Source of the DNA: Pyrenula massariospora
Lineage: Eukaryota; Ascomycota; Eurotiomycetes; Pyrenulales; Pyrenulaceae
Assembly (NCBI GenBank): GCA_021030905.1
Contig: JAGFMI010000012.1
Coordinates: 248,001 to 312,000 of the forward strand
Reading direction: 5' to 3'
DNA length: 64,000 nt
A program made the position numbers and the translations under genes. The notes under the pieces were generated by a model. The model ran no database searches. It was given only the letters and a program-made list of their open reading frames with translations, and was not told the DNA's origin. Below are positions 20,566-30,472 of the stretch, piece by piece. Every line of letters starts with the position of its first letter. Position 1 is the first letter of the stretch.

Positions 20566-22626
20566 ATGAGCGGTATCGAAGTTGCTGGACTTGTCCTTGC
20601 TGTGGTTCCCATCCTGGTAACTACTCTCGAGCAGTACAAGATAATCAATCGCAAGCGTGACTTCTTTCGGAAACGGGAGCTTCATGTCGAAAAGTTGATC
20701 AACGCATTAAAAGAGCAAGAAGTGTTGATTGAAAGTGATCTAGAGCTTCTATTTCGAGCCGCAAATGTCGATGTCGACCTAGAAAGAGATATCAAGGCTG
20801 GCCATTGCTTGCATCTTCTGTCAGCAGACAATATTGGCGATGAGATTGAAGAATATTTAGGGAGTCGTTATCGGCAATACATAGCCACACTTGAACGAAG
20901 TGAAAAGTCATTGATGGAGATTGCACGAAGTCTGAATAATTTTAAGCCGGGACCGTGGGTACGACACCAAGAGCCTCGTCATGTACAATGTTGACTTTCA
21001 CAGCGAGATACTGGAAAGCTCTCGGAAATGCTCACCATGACTCAGGGAGACAATAAGGAGCTCCGTAAACGGTTGAAGTTCAGCTTGAGCAGGGAAGATC
21101 TTGCTCGACAAATTGCAGAGTTAGACGGCTGCACAAAGATGCTGAGCCGATTAAGAGATTTGGGTATGTCAATCCAAGATCAAACGATGCAGGTGGCTTC
21201 CAAGCAGTCTACAAAGCTAGTTAGAGCTCTGTACAAAGTGCGGTCGAAAGCTATGATTCTGTACAACGCAATCTCGGCTCAGAGGACATCATCTTGTCGC
21301 CATAGTCATGGCACCGACCTATTGCTCCAAGATCGTCTTGATTCCGTCTCTGCGTTTCGCGCAAAGAAACTGAGAAGTTCCGAATCAACCCAATTTCGCA
21401 TGATATTTCGAGCCGAATTGCTCTGGCATGACACAGACGTACATGTCATTGAGCCTGAAGATCTTGATGCATCCGCTTCCACAACATCAGGCGTGAAATT
21501 CATCAACTTAGAGCCCCAGCGACCGCCTCAGACACCAGGCACCGAAGTCAAAAACCTATGCGTGTCTGTAGCACAGGCAGAAAGCCAGAAGAAGTATCTG
21601 AAGCTTTTCATTGCCTCCCAGTCACGCCTTTACTCTACTTACCAATGTTCTGACGAGAGGTCTTGGAAATCTGTACCAACTAATTCAGAATTGATATCGC
21701 TCAAGGAGATCCTATCAGCTACCAAAAGCAACGTAATGCCGAAGCTAACCCTTATGCAACGGACTAAGCTAATGTTCGTTCTTGCTTCCTCCGCCGTACA
21801 GCTCCATGCGACTCCGTGGATCAGTCAAGAATTGAGAAAGGAATCTATATTCTTCCTAATGACGGCAACTGAGCCTAGCATTGAAGCCGCTCATCCATTT
21901 TTGTCCCACGATTTTCCAGAAAACAATCAGTGCGTGTCACCCAAACTGAATGCTGAGTCTATGCTCTTAGAGCTTGGTATCCTCATCATGGAGCTCTGGC
22001 ATGTAAGTGGATTCTCTTTAGACAATCTAGGCCTAAAGGCCGAGGCTCATCCGTTGAAACGGCTATGAATCTCTTCGGTGGATAGTAGCAATAATTCCTG
22101 GAAACGACATTTGTAGATGAGCCACAGTCGTCTTTTTGCACCGCCAGCTTCATTCTCAAGGGTCAAACCAAGCTTTCTTCCCCAAATCTTCCTGAAATTT
22201 TTGCGAGCACCGGATTTAACGAGAATTTACAAGCGCATTAGTAGTTGCCCTATCCTACGTTCGTTCACCTGGAAGATGCCAACGCTTCGGCTTACCACTA
22301 CTTTATTGTTGACCTTTGCTCATTGAATTGGCTGACATGTTCCATGGCAGAATATGACCATCGAAGCCTACTTCGCTACGAACGGCAGTATTATACCTCC
22401 CGACAGCTCCTGTCACGAACGGATTCCCCCTGCTAAGAAGTGGTTGGAGGCCACAAGCGAAGAATTTGTCCCTAGCGTGCTCGAAGCCGCATCTCGGTGC
22501 ATCGGGTGCCGCTTCGCCTTCAAGTCCGCTACTCCTAGCTGGGACGATGAGGAATTCCGCAGAAGCGTGTTCGATGGTGTCGTCAAACCCTTATGGGACA
22601 ACTGCAGCTCCAGACATCGTGTTTGA
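20566..22626 (+). CDS. DUF7580-type protein with membrane-like N-terminus
   Basis: Exons 20566-20958, 21004-22002 and 22351-22626 give 555 residues. The opening MSGIEVAGLVLAVVPILV is the typical N-terminus of fungal proteins with DUF7580; the C-terminal exon has KKWLE, CIGCRF and DDEEFRRSVFDGVVKPL, also typical. Intron 1 is 45 bp (GTACGA, TTGAC, CACAG). Intron 2 is unusually long (348 bp) but joins the conserved LELGILIMELWH block to the last exon in phase and has GTAAGT, GGCTGAC and GGCAG. The LGILIMELW segment resembles the F-helix region of a kinase C-lobe, so a pseudokinase-like fold is possible; this is inference. Function unknown. Confidence 0.8.
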
Positions 22627-23798
22627 GGTAAAGTTCGAGCCAGGATGGAGACTGGTCTTGTTGATAACAAAGAACAGCAATATGATACACGGCCTCAAGA
22701 AAGATCTCGTCCATATTTTATGCCGAGAGCTGATCAAGTGAACACTGGGATCCGGCTCCTAAAAAGATGATCAAGTTCCGCTCATGTGATAGAACTAATT
22801 CGATGTGGGAAGGGCTCCAAAACTCTTGTTTGCCAAGAGCTCCATCGTGATTGTTGGCAAGCTATGACCACGAAACAATAACTTCACCACTCCACAGATC
22901 GACCGTGCAGCTTCTTATTCAGTGCATTCCATCCACAGACAATACACAATATGAGACATCCCGGCGTCGGGCGGCCCACTCTGGATCGGCAGTGGTATCA
23001 AAAAATTACCCAAAAACGGACAGTGACCTATCAGTGATACATGTTTTACTGCCTTCGAAGCCGAGGCTACGCGAACCTACCTCCGATTGAGAATTGAATA
23101 CGGCTTGCTGTCGGTCTCGCCATTCATGAAAGGCTTAGCTCTCATCGGGGTTTCGCATTCCGAGGTTCTACAAGGAAGAGATGCGGTTGGGGTCTGCCTA
23201 TGGCGAAGGACTCGAGGCATGACCAGATTGCTCCTTCCTCATCTTTGAAATGCCGGAGTTTGTTCACGGGGAAAAGGGCCCCCGGCTACTCCAAAAGATC
23301 CACCGACCTTACATGGTATCGGGTGTGCTACCCCAGATAGGGGCACGAAGGGGCGGTCTGTGGATACTTCAACCGTAGTGGGGAATGGAGATCGGCCGGG
23401 GTTGGGCTATCCCGTTGAAAAGCGTGAGGACTATCATATTGTTTGAAGAGATGGTGCAATAGTATGACCTCATACTGGATCACATTTCAGTGATATCGCC
23501 GACTTTGCAGCAACTTCACTGTGTGGCGATGCATCGGCGTCCCTGCCTCCGTTCACCACCAGAACAGGCTCCTCCAGGTATAAAGATCTCTACCCCTCCC
23601 CCGTCTCTCTCAATTTCATTCTTCTCCCAACACCACTCCCAGCAGCAACCAACAGAGCCATCTCGCTCATCATTGCAAACCTACCTTTTCCAGCTTGCAA
23701 TTGCACACGAGCACCATCCTTGCTCTTCACGCCATTCTACCTCGCAAACCACGAAACCCTTTCGTTAACTACATCCTTTTGCCTTACGTTGGCCCACC
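22627..23798. other. 1.2 kb without recognised gene
   Basis: Holds the DUF7580 3' flank and the gene B upstream region. The last 200 bases (about 23590-23790) are C/T-rich, as in many fungal promoters. No further gene seen. Confidence 0.5.
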
Positions 23799-26391
23799 AT
23801 GCTACCCTGGTGTTGGATAACGGTGCCACTTAGTGGCTTACTTATAACCTTATCAACCTACCTGGCCATCTCCAACGACATCATTACCATCAACGGCTGG
23901 AACAGCCAAGAGGCTGTCAAAACCATTGTTCAACCTTTCCTCTTCACATCCACGCCCAGCGCCGATGACCTTCCTGCCACCGTAAGCAACTTCCTAGGTT
24001 ATCCATGTGTGGTGCAGATTCTTACCATTCACAGTCCCAGCCGGTGTTCGTCCGGAGCTCCCTGAGCCCAGCCCGCCGTGCCACATCCCTCCGAACCAAG
24101 TCCAGTGCCCGTCGTACCAATACCTGTGCGCCTACTCCTCTCGAGTATGGCTTTAGCTCGCCCGACGCTATTTCTTCATCTTTTGTTAACCCCTCTGACT
24201 CTCCTCTATTTGTCGACAACGGCGCACGGACTGGTTCGGATGGACATCATGGCCATTCCCAAACGGGCAAGTCGTCCTTTTGGAGCTTTCCTTCTTCTTC
24301 TTCTTCCGGCAGCGACACGCTCTCCGTGCTCGCTTCATTCATGTTCTACGCATGTTTGTGTCTGTGTGGGTATACCTACACCATTTTCCGGTCTCGGAGC
24401 AACTCCCCACAAGCTAGCCCAAGTGCTCTCCTGCCCCCCGGTGTTACCGTCGTGTACGACGATCCATCCACCAAAGAGAATGCCTCTGGGACGTTTGCCG
24501 ACCTCAGCGGCTACGTCACCGACCAGAAACTCGACGCATCTCTCAAGGATCTCGTCACGCGGAACACCCTGCTGGATGCCGTCAGAGGCCTCGTAGACGA
24601 GAGTAGGCTCCGTGAGTTTGTCCGCGGCCTCGTCACGCGGCAGACTCTCGACGAATCTCAGAGGAGTTTCGTCGGGCAAAGTGCCCTGGACGCCGCCGTC
24701 AGAGGCCTTGTGAGCGAGCAGAAGCTCGATGACACCGTCCGCGGCTTCGTCACACAGGAGAGCCTCGACGAATCTCAGAAAGGGTTCGTCAGGCCAAATG
24801 CCCTGGCTACGGCCATCGAAGACTTTGTGGACGAACAGCAGCTGCGAGAAACTACTCGCAAGTTCGTCACACAAGACGAGATGGACGCTTCTCTCACGGG
24901 TTACATTGGCCAAGATGCCCTGAGTGCGGCCGTCAGAGGCCTCGTAGACGAGCGGAAGCTGCGTGAGACCGTTCGCGGTCTTGTCACGCAGGACAACCTG
25001 GACGCGTCTCAGAGAGGGTTTATCCGTCACAACACCCTCGATGCGGCCGTCAAGGACCTTGTGGACCAAGAGCGACTGGACGAGACTCTTCGCGACTTCG
25101 TCGCCCAAGAAGATCTTTCAGAACGGCTCAAGGATCAGAACCAGCCGATCGAAGATCTTAGGGCCGAACTCGCGGCCACGGAATCTGTCCAGTCCACGGT
25201 CAGGGGAATGCAGGCAACATTCAATGCCAATGTTCAGACCCTTGCCCGCGAAGTCGCCAAAGAAGAGCTCGCTTCTCTTCGGAAGCTGGAGGAGTTGTGC
25301 GATGGTCTCCAGAGCCGCCTCAAGGCTCTTGAAACCCAGCTCAGCCAGCCGAAGACAGAGCCCAGCGAACTCGACGGCGGCAGCCACGAGGCCCCCTTGT
25401 CTCCGCAACGAGAAGGCAACACCAGCAAGCCAGTTGTGAGCGCTCCAGAGCCTGCGGCTCCTCGGTATCTCGGTCTCCATTGTCCGGAAGAGGAATGGGA
25501 CGCAAAGATCAAGGCGAATCCAGAGTTGGAGATGCTAAGACTTCGGAACAGGGCCCGCGATGGTGGTCCTGAAGGCCAAGTCCCTTGCATAGCATGCGGA
25601 GCGGAGAATCATTCCGCGTCTACATGTCCACGATACAGGTACCATCTCCGTCTCCAAGATGTGCATTTCTTCGTATTTCTTAGCAGAGATGAAGCCGAGT
25701 TCATGGAAAAGCGAGACCCGGACTGGCGAAAGCACAACGAGGACGAGGCAGCTCGCAACTTCGAGTTCTGCTTTAACGAGGCTGGAAACCGAGCTACACA
25801 TCGGACGGCAAGCCACGGCGCGCAGAGACAGGCGACAGTTCTAGGACTGCGCCTAAAAAAGTTCCCTCTGCAGATGAAGCCAAGGCCTCAGAGCCACAGC
25901 CCGTCCCAGCTCCTCGTCCGGCCAAAGCAGACGCTGCCCCAGCTCCTCGTCCAAGTGCAAAGACGCCTGGCATCGAAAGCAGCAGGTGGGCAGATCCGGC
26001 ACCGACTCCTGCTGCGCCAACTCCTCGTCCCGCCCAGGTCGGTCCTGCTCCAGCTCCTCGCTCCCAAGGAGGCAAGCCCGGTGTGCAGGACAGCGCCTGG
26101 GCGAACCCATCGTACTACGCAGACTCGGCGGGTGCAGGGCCTGGTCCTGCTTCGGCTGCGGCCAAAGCAGGTCCTGCTCCTCCCGCTGCTGCTCCAAGCC
26201 CGGGTGCAAAGAAGCCCGGCGTGGAGGACAGCAAGTGGGCGGATCCGTCGCGAGGCCAAGCGCCAAAGAGCGCTGGTCCGGATCCGGCTCCTGCGAGTAC
26301 GAATCCGAGAGGAGCTCCGGGCAGTGCCGCGCCGCAACCACCTCCGCCGAAAGGCAAAGGTGGTTTGCAGGACAGCAAATGGGCGCGGTGA
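23799..26391 (+). CDS. Gene B: membrane-anchored 13-residue-repeat protein with zinc knuckle and apparent frameshift
   Basis: Exon 1 (23799-23981, 61 codons, hydrophobic WITVPLSGLLITLSTYLAI) joins exon 2 at 24035 in phase 0 (53-bp intron, GTAAGC, CACAG). Exon 2 has a second hydrophobic segment (LSVLASFMFYACLCLCGY), fifteen exact 13-residue repeats (residues 223-417), a short coiled coil, one knuckle CIACGAENHSASTC (25586-25627) and a WR module (EFMEKRDPDWR then ARNFEF). Just after this, between about 25787 and 25840, the coding-like frame moves by -1. The new frame has Pro/Ala-rich sequence with four copies of a PGxxDSxWADP motif and stops at 26391. The original frame stays open to 26446 but turns into low-complexity Leu/Arg sequence. 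Read as a one-base lesion, assembly error or frameshift signal. An alternative exon-2 frame (PPCHIPPNQVQC) is Cys-rich but hits a stop near 24163. Confidence 0.65.
24518..25102 (+). repeat. Fifteen 39-bp (13-residue) coding repeats, five higher-order 117-bp units
   Basis: The 585 bases divide exactly into 15 units of 13 codons with consensus near (T/D)xxxLDxxVRGLV. Units recur in the order TQxxLDxSQxGFV, xxxxLDAAVRGLV, DExxLRExVRGLV, giving five 39-residue super-units. No indels interrupt the register. Confidence 0.9.
25960..26391 (+). repeat. Four PGxxDSxWADP coding motifs in the shifted frame of gene B
   Basis: In the frame ending at 26391: PGIESSRWADP, PGVQDSAWANP, PGVEDSKWADP and, at the very end, GLQDSKWAR before TGA. 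They are separated by Pro/Ala linkers. Regular recurrence shows this frame, not the longer overlapping one, was under selection. Confidence 0.75.
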
Positions 26392-27183
26392 GGCAGGAGA
26401 GCTGATCGTTGCGCCACTTCCTCCGAAGCCGGTTCGAAAGTCTTGATGCGAGCGTTGGTCGGCACCAGTTCGGGTCAAGGACCGATGGTGCCGTGGAAAG
26501 AACAAGAGAAGAGTTTGCTGGAAACGGGCTTGTGAATTGTGCACCCTTTGCACCTGTGAATAGTCTAGAACAATGGCATCAATAAAGTTCTTCAGCGCTC
26601 AATCGATCCTAATTGATAGTAGACTCTTTGATAGCGAGCATCAAACTGTGCAAATACGGGTTAATGCGCCCAATGCGCTTGAACGTGATACTAGGGAAAG
26701 GTTCTTAGAGTACGAGGGTTCGTCCAAAAGAATGACATCAACGCTGCCAACAATGGCAGTGTTGGTAAGAGCTTCTGAAGCAATGATCTCGACGCCAAGG
26801 TTCCTAGAGGGACAAAGCTGCCGCCGGATGAAATCTCCCTCGCAGTTGGCTCAGCGGCCTTAAGACAAGAGTTGGAGCGGCTTGCGGTGGACTGACCCTG
26901 GTTGCAAGTTTTGAGCCTGTGGGAATGTTGACATTGAGCGGCTCATCAGACGAATCACATTCGATGATCTGGTGTGAATCTAACTATGTAGTGAAATAGA
27001 ATGACTGCTCGAGTAACAATTTCGTACTGGGTATTAGTCGATGTTCTAGAGGACCAGAGGTGTCATGTTCCCATGGCCAAGGTTACATGGTAGATCATGG
27101 CTCGCTTAGCTGCAGACCATAGTCACAAAACGGCTAGTCGTTCATGATGCTTCATTCTGCTTTTCCGAGAGCCCACCAAATAT
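26392..27183. other. Convergent gap, no gene recognised
   Basis: 792 bases between the 3' ends of gene B and the F-box gene; only short unconvincing frames. Confidence 0.5.
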
Positions 27184-28737
27184 CTAAGTATCCCACACAT
27201 ACTCAAACCACCCAGTGATCAACCCACAACCCTTGGGATCCTCTCTTTCCCTCTTTTCTCTCTTCGCAACTTCCATCCTACGTGGCCACTCATCCCGACT
27301 CACGATCGGCTCAGTCCAACTCAGCGTCACGCCGTACGATTTCAGCGACTCCTCCATGTCCTCCAGGTAGCACCACGGCCACCTCTGCTGCTCCTCCTCG
27401 CTCTCAAAATCGTCCCAGGTAATGTCAGGGCGGAGCATGAGGTGTACCTCCTCCAGCCCGTCCACCTTCCCCCTATTTCCTTTTGTAGCCTCTTGAGCTT
27501 GGCAGCACCCTTCCACGATTGCTTCAAGTCGCTTCAATTTCTCCGGGACAACCTCGTTTATCGACTCTTTGTGCTGCGATTCTGTGCTGAAGCTCAATTC
27601 GATCTGCTTCAATTGCGGCGCTGCGAGATTAGCTCCTACTAGCCGGCACAAGGCTTCTACATCTTCAGCTTTTTTCCAATCGAGAAAGTCGTACGCGCTG
27701 GCTCTCAGTTGATGGAGTGCAGGGAAATGGGTAAAATCCAGGAGGGTTGCTGCCGAAAGAGGAATGGGGAGAGCGCCAAGTGTGATAGATTTCAACGTCT
27801 TTGCGTGAATGTTGAGGAGGGATTGGATAACCCGTGGCGTGTACTGGTGCGACAGAGAGGAGTCAAGCGTACACAAAGATGTCAAAGATATCGACGTGAG
27901 TTTTGACGGCCACTTTAGTAGCAGAGAGATAAATTCCGGTGGCCCTGTTGGATCATCGAGATCGAGGCGTTCGATAGTAGGATGGTGTGTGTGAGGAGGC
28001 TTAAGAACATCATCCAGCTTTAAAGTCGATAAGGGCCGTAGCGTCTTTGGGTCGGGCTTAGGCCACTGGGCGTGTAGCTTATTAGCAACTGTTCGAGCGA
28101 TACCGCACCGGCGGAGAGAGACAATTTTAAGACGCTGGTTTGTCTTGAGAGTTTGCAGGACAATTGGGAATGCTGGCCCGCCAGAGCTTCCGGAAAGATG
28201 CAACGTTTCCAGCGCCGTATGTTGGCGGATAGCCGATAGGATAGGGTAGGTCTGCTTCCACTCTGTGTGTAAGGAGATTTTGTGGGCGCGCTGGCAGCGG
28301 CCGATCATTTTTGCTGTGGTCAGGCAGAGGTCGTCTTCCTCTTCGGACATCACAATCGCAAGCTCACGGACATGTTGGCAAAGATCACGTCGGTTTTTGA
28401 GGGTGTTATAGAGTTTGGGTACTCTAACACGATTGTCGAAGCCGAAATATCCAAGATTAATTTTGCGGTATATGATAGGTTCATATAGTCTTGTCCAGCG
28501 TTTGCAGATGAATAGATGCTGACAAGCGAACTCATACTCAGACTGATGCCAAATTGGGAGGGGGACGGGAACATATTCTAGGACTTGTATGAGGATCTCG
28601 TCAGGAAGTCTGAAAATAAAGCATCTCTTCGGGTCGAGCCGTAAATTGCGACGATTGGGAGATAGTAAGCATAGCGAGCCTTCTGATGTATATCCTAGGT
28701 ACTGCTGCTTCGGAGACAACTCAACATTGACAGACAT
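27184..28737 (-). CDS. F-box protein with leucine-rich C-terminal region
   Basis: A single-exon minus-strand gene. The open frame extends to 28764, but the first ATG is at 28737 (MSVNVELSPKQQ), giving 517 residues. The F-box is at about residues 41-95: FRLPDEILIQVLEYVP, then the ICKRWTRLYEPIIYRKI helix. Behind it are irregular Leu-rich segments (LETLHLSG, LKIVSLRRCGI, LTSISLTSL) spaced as in degenerate LRRs. F-box proteins link substrates to Skp1-Cullin ubiquitin ligases; the substrate here is unknown. Such orphan F-box genes are numerous in Pezizomycotina. Confidence 0.8.
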   Translation of the reverse strand: MSVNVELSPKQQYLGYTSEGSLCLLSPNRRNLRLDPKRCFIFRLPDEILIQVLEYVPVPLPIWHQSEYEFACQHLFICKRWTRLYEPIIYRKINLGYFGFDNRVRVPKLYNTLKNRRDLCQHVRELAIVMSEEEDDLCLTTAKMIGRCQRAHKISLHTEWKQTYPILSAIRQHTALETLHLSGSSGGPAFPIVLQTLKTNQRLKIVSLRRCGIARTVANKLHAQWPKPDPKTLRPLSTLKLDDVLKPPHTHHPTIERLDLDDPTGPPEFISLLLKWPSKLTSISLTSLCTLDSSLSHQYTPRVIQSLLNIHAKTLKSITLGALPIPLSAATLLDFTHFPALHQLRASAYDFLDWKKAEDVEALCRLVGANLAAPQLKQIELSFSTESQHKESINEVVPEKLKRLEAIVEGCCQAQEATKGNRGKVDGLEEVHLMLRPDITWDDFESEEEQQRWPWCYLEDMEESLKSYGVTLSWTEPIVSRDEWPRRMEVAKREKREREDPKGCGLITGWFEYVWDT

Positions 28738-30472
28738 AGGGCCGACGACCTTCCGCGGTCTCAATATGTGTCAAGGCTACCGTATCTAGGGTAATGACAT
28801 GTGTGTACCATTAAATTGGAAGCTCTTTGCCAGCATCAGCACTTTGCCGTAAGTTAAAATTAGAAAATCGCAGCGAGGACGTCAGACTGAGTCCACATTT
28901 GCCACATCACATTGGCAGGACAAGTATGATCCCAATTTGATGTACTGCGTATTGTAAGCAATATGTACTAACGCTTGGAAATCAAATGCGGTGGCTGTTA
29001 GAATCACCAACAAAAGCTTTTTAGTCAAAATCTGCTAACTCGCACACGATAAGGTCAAAGGAGCTATTGAGGGAAAACATCTCATTCCATGTATCCAAGA
29101 GATACTTGCTAGACAGAAATTGAAGGAACAACGTTCAAGCCCCTGATGTGTGCCTCCGTCAGAGCCTCTTTGATGCTTGTAGATCGCATTATGCTAGGCC
29201 CTGAACCCTAAATTGTCTACATTTTCTCACCGCAGAACAGCTAAGCCTTCTCCCGCCCCCAAAGCCTTGATCTCCACTTAAGAATAAAATTTTCATCTCC
29301 ACTAAGCGCATATGAACTAGCTCCAGACGAAAGATTGCGCACGAGCATGACGGGGTGTACGATATCGGGCCTTCAGGGCCATTTACATCAGTAATGCTCT
29401 TCTTTCGTTGCAAAGATCGTTGAGCATGTCGGTGCCTAGATTCGGCAAAAGAACGGGGCGTCAGATGACTCGCAAGCTCTGGAATGATGGAAGTTTTCAA
29501 TAGTCCTATCTCGCACGTTTCTGATATTCTATGCCTTTACGACCTCTATTGCGCCCTGAGCGCAAATCTTATCGGCCAAATTTCTTGAACTGGTCGCAAC
29601 GGTGGTTGCCTATGAGCTTGACGAGATTGATGTTCTCGAATATGGGCTTGACGGTTCTGGAGCTGGAGGTGCGGCAGCTGGCGGATTAGTATACTGTGTT
29701 GGTCTTTTCCACGCTTATGAACTGTTATTGAAGGTTGATTCTTTACTGTTCTTGTTCCCGAGAGCATTCATTTGTTCAAGCCTATTATCATGCTTCAATT
29801 GATGGTATCGGTCTGTTCTACATATACTCCTATAATAAGTACCACCATCTACTATTCTACTATCATGTAAAAGCCTAGTGTATACGCAGCACGACATAGA
29901 GAATCCAATTGCTCCTCGATGACAATGCCAACCTAGATCTCGCTCTGGTTCCTGCTTCCTAGACGTGATAATCAGATGTGCACGGAAAGTAATTTGCGAG
30001 CATCTTTCGACAATATCTCGGCCAGCAGCATCTCCGGTGTTGATTCGGACGTCACTGAGAGTCGCCCACCTTTGCAAAGACAGACTGGATAAGCCTGTAC
30101 ATCTCCTCATTGAGGCTACTGAGGTTATGTTGTTAGGTCCGCTCTCAAAGAAATCATGTGGAACTTTCTAAGCTGGCTCAGTATCCACCCAGAAGAAAAA
30201 CAAGGTGTGGGAACTTAGGAGGCCAAATGCAGAGCTTCACACAGAAGTGATATTGACCGGCTTTCATCGGTCACCACCGGACTGCGAACTTTCACCAGCG
30301 TTCACTCTGTATGTGCCTGTTCACCCAGCCACCCATGATTCACAATGACTAGCTGCCTTGCGATGGCACTTTTTTTTTTTTTTTTTCCAAAAACTTTGTG
30401 GCCCTTCTCTAAACTTCTGCAACTTTCCAACAACCACCAGCCGTACCAAACAACCACCATCTTCCATCACGA
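28738..30472. other. 1.7 kb without recognised gene
   Basis: Short frames only. A run of about 18 T residues lies near 30370-30388, about 90 bases upstream of gene C, followed by a C/A-rich leader; this may be part of the gene C promoter. Confidence 0.5.

Noticed and set aside
24078-24596. Overlapping Leu-rich plus-strand frame inside gene B
   Set aside because: Shadow of the repeat-coding frame: hydrophobic but without continuity into the 13-residue repeats.
25790-26446. Continuation of the gene B frame to 26446 as genuine C-terminus
   Set aside because: It becomes Leu/Gln/Arg low-complexity with no repeat logic, while the overlapping frame has four regular motifs and its own stop at 26391.
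25853-26553. Long minus-strand frames opposite the gene B 3' end
   Set aside because: Arise from GC-rich repeat codons read backwards; no domain, no splice signals.
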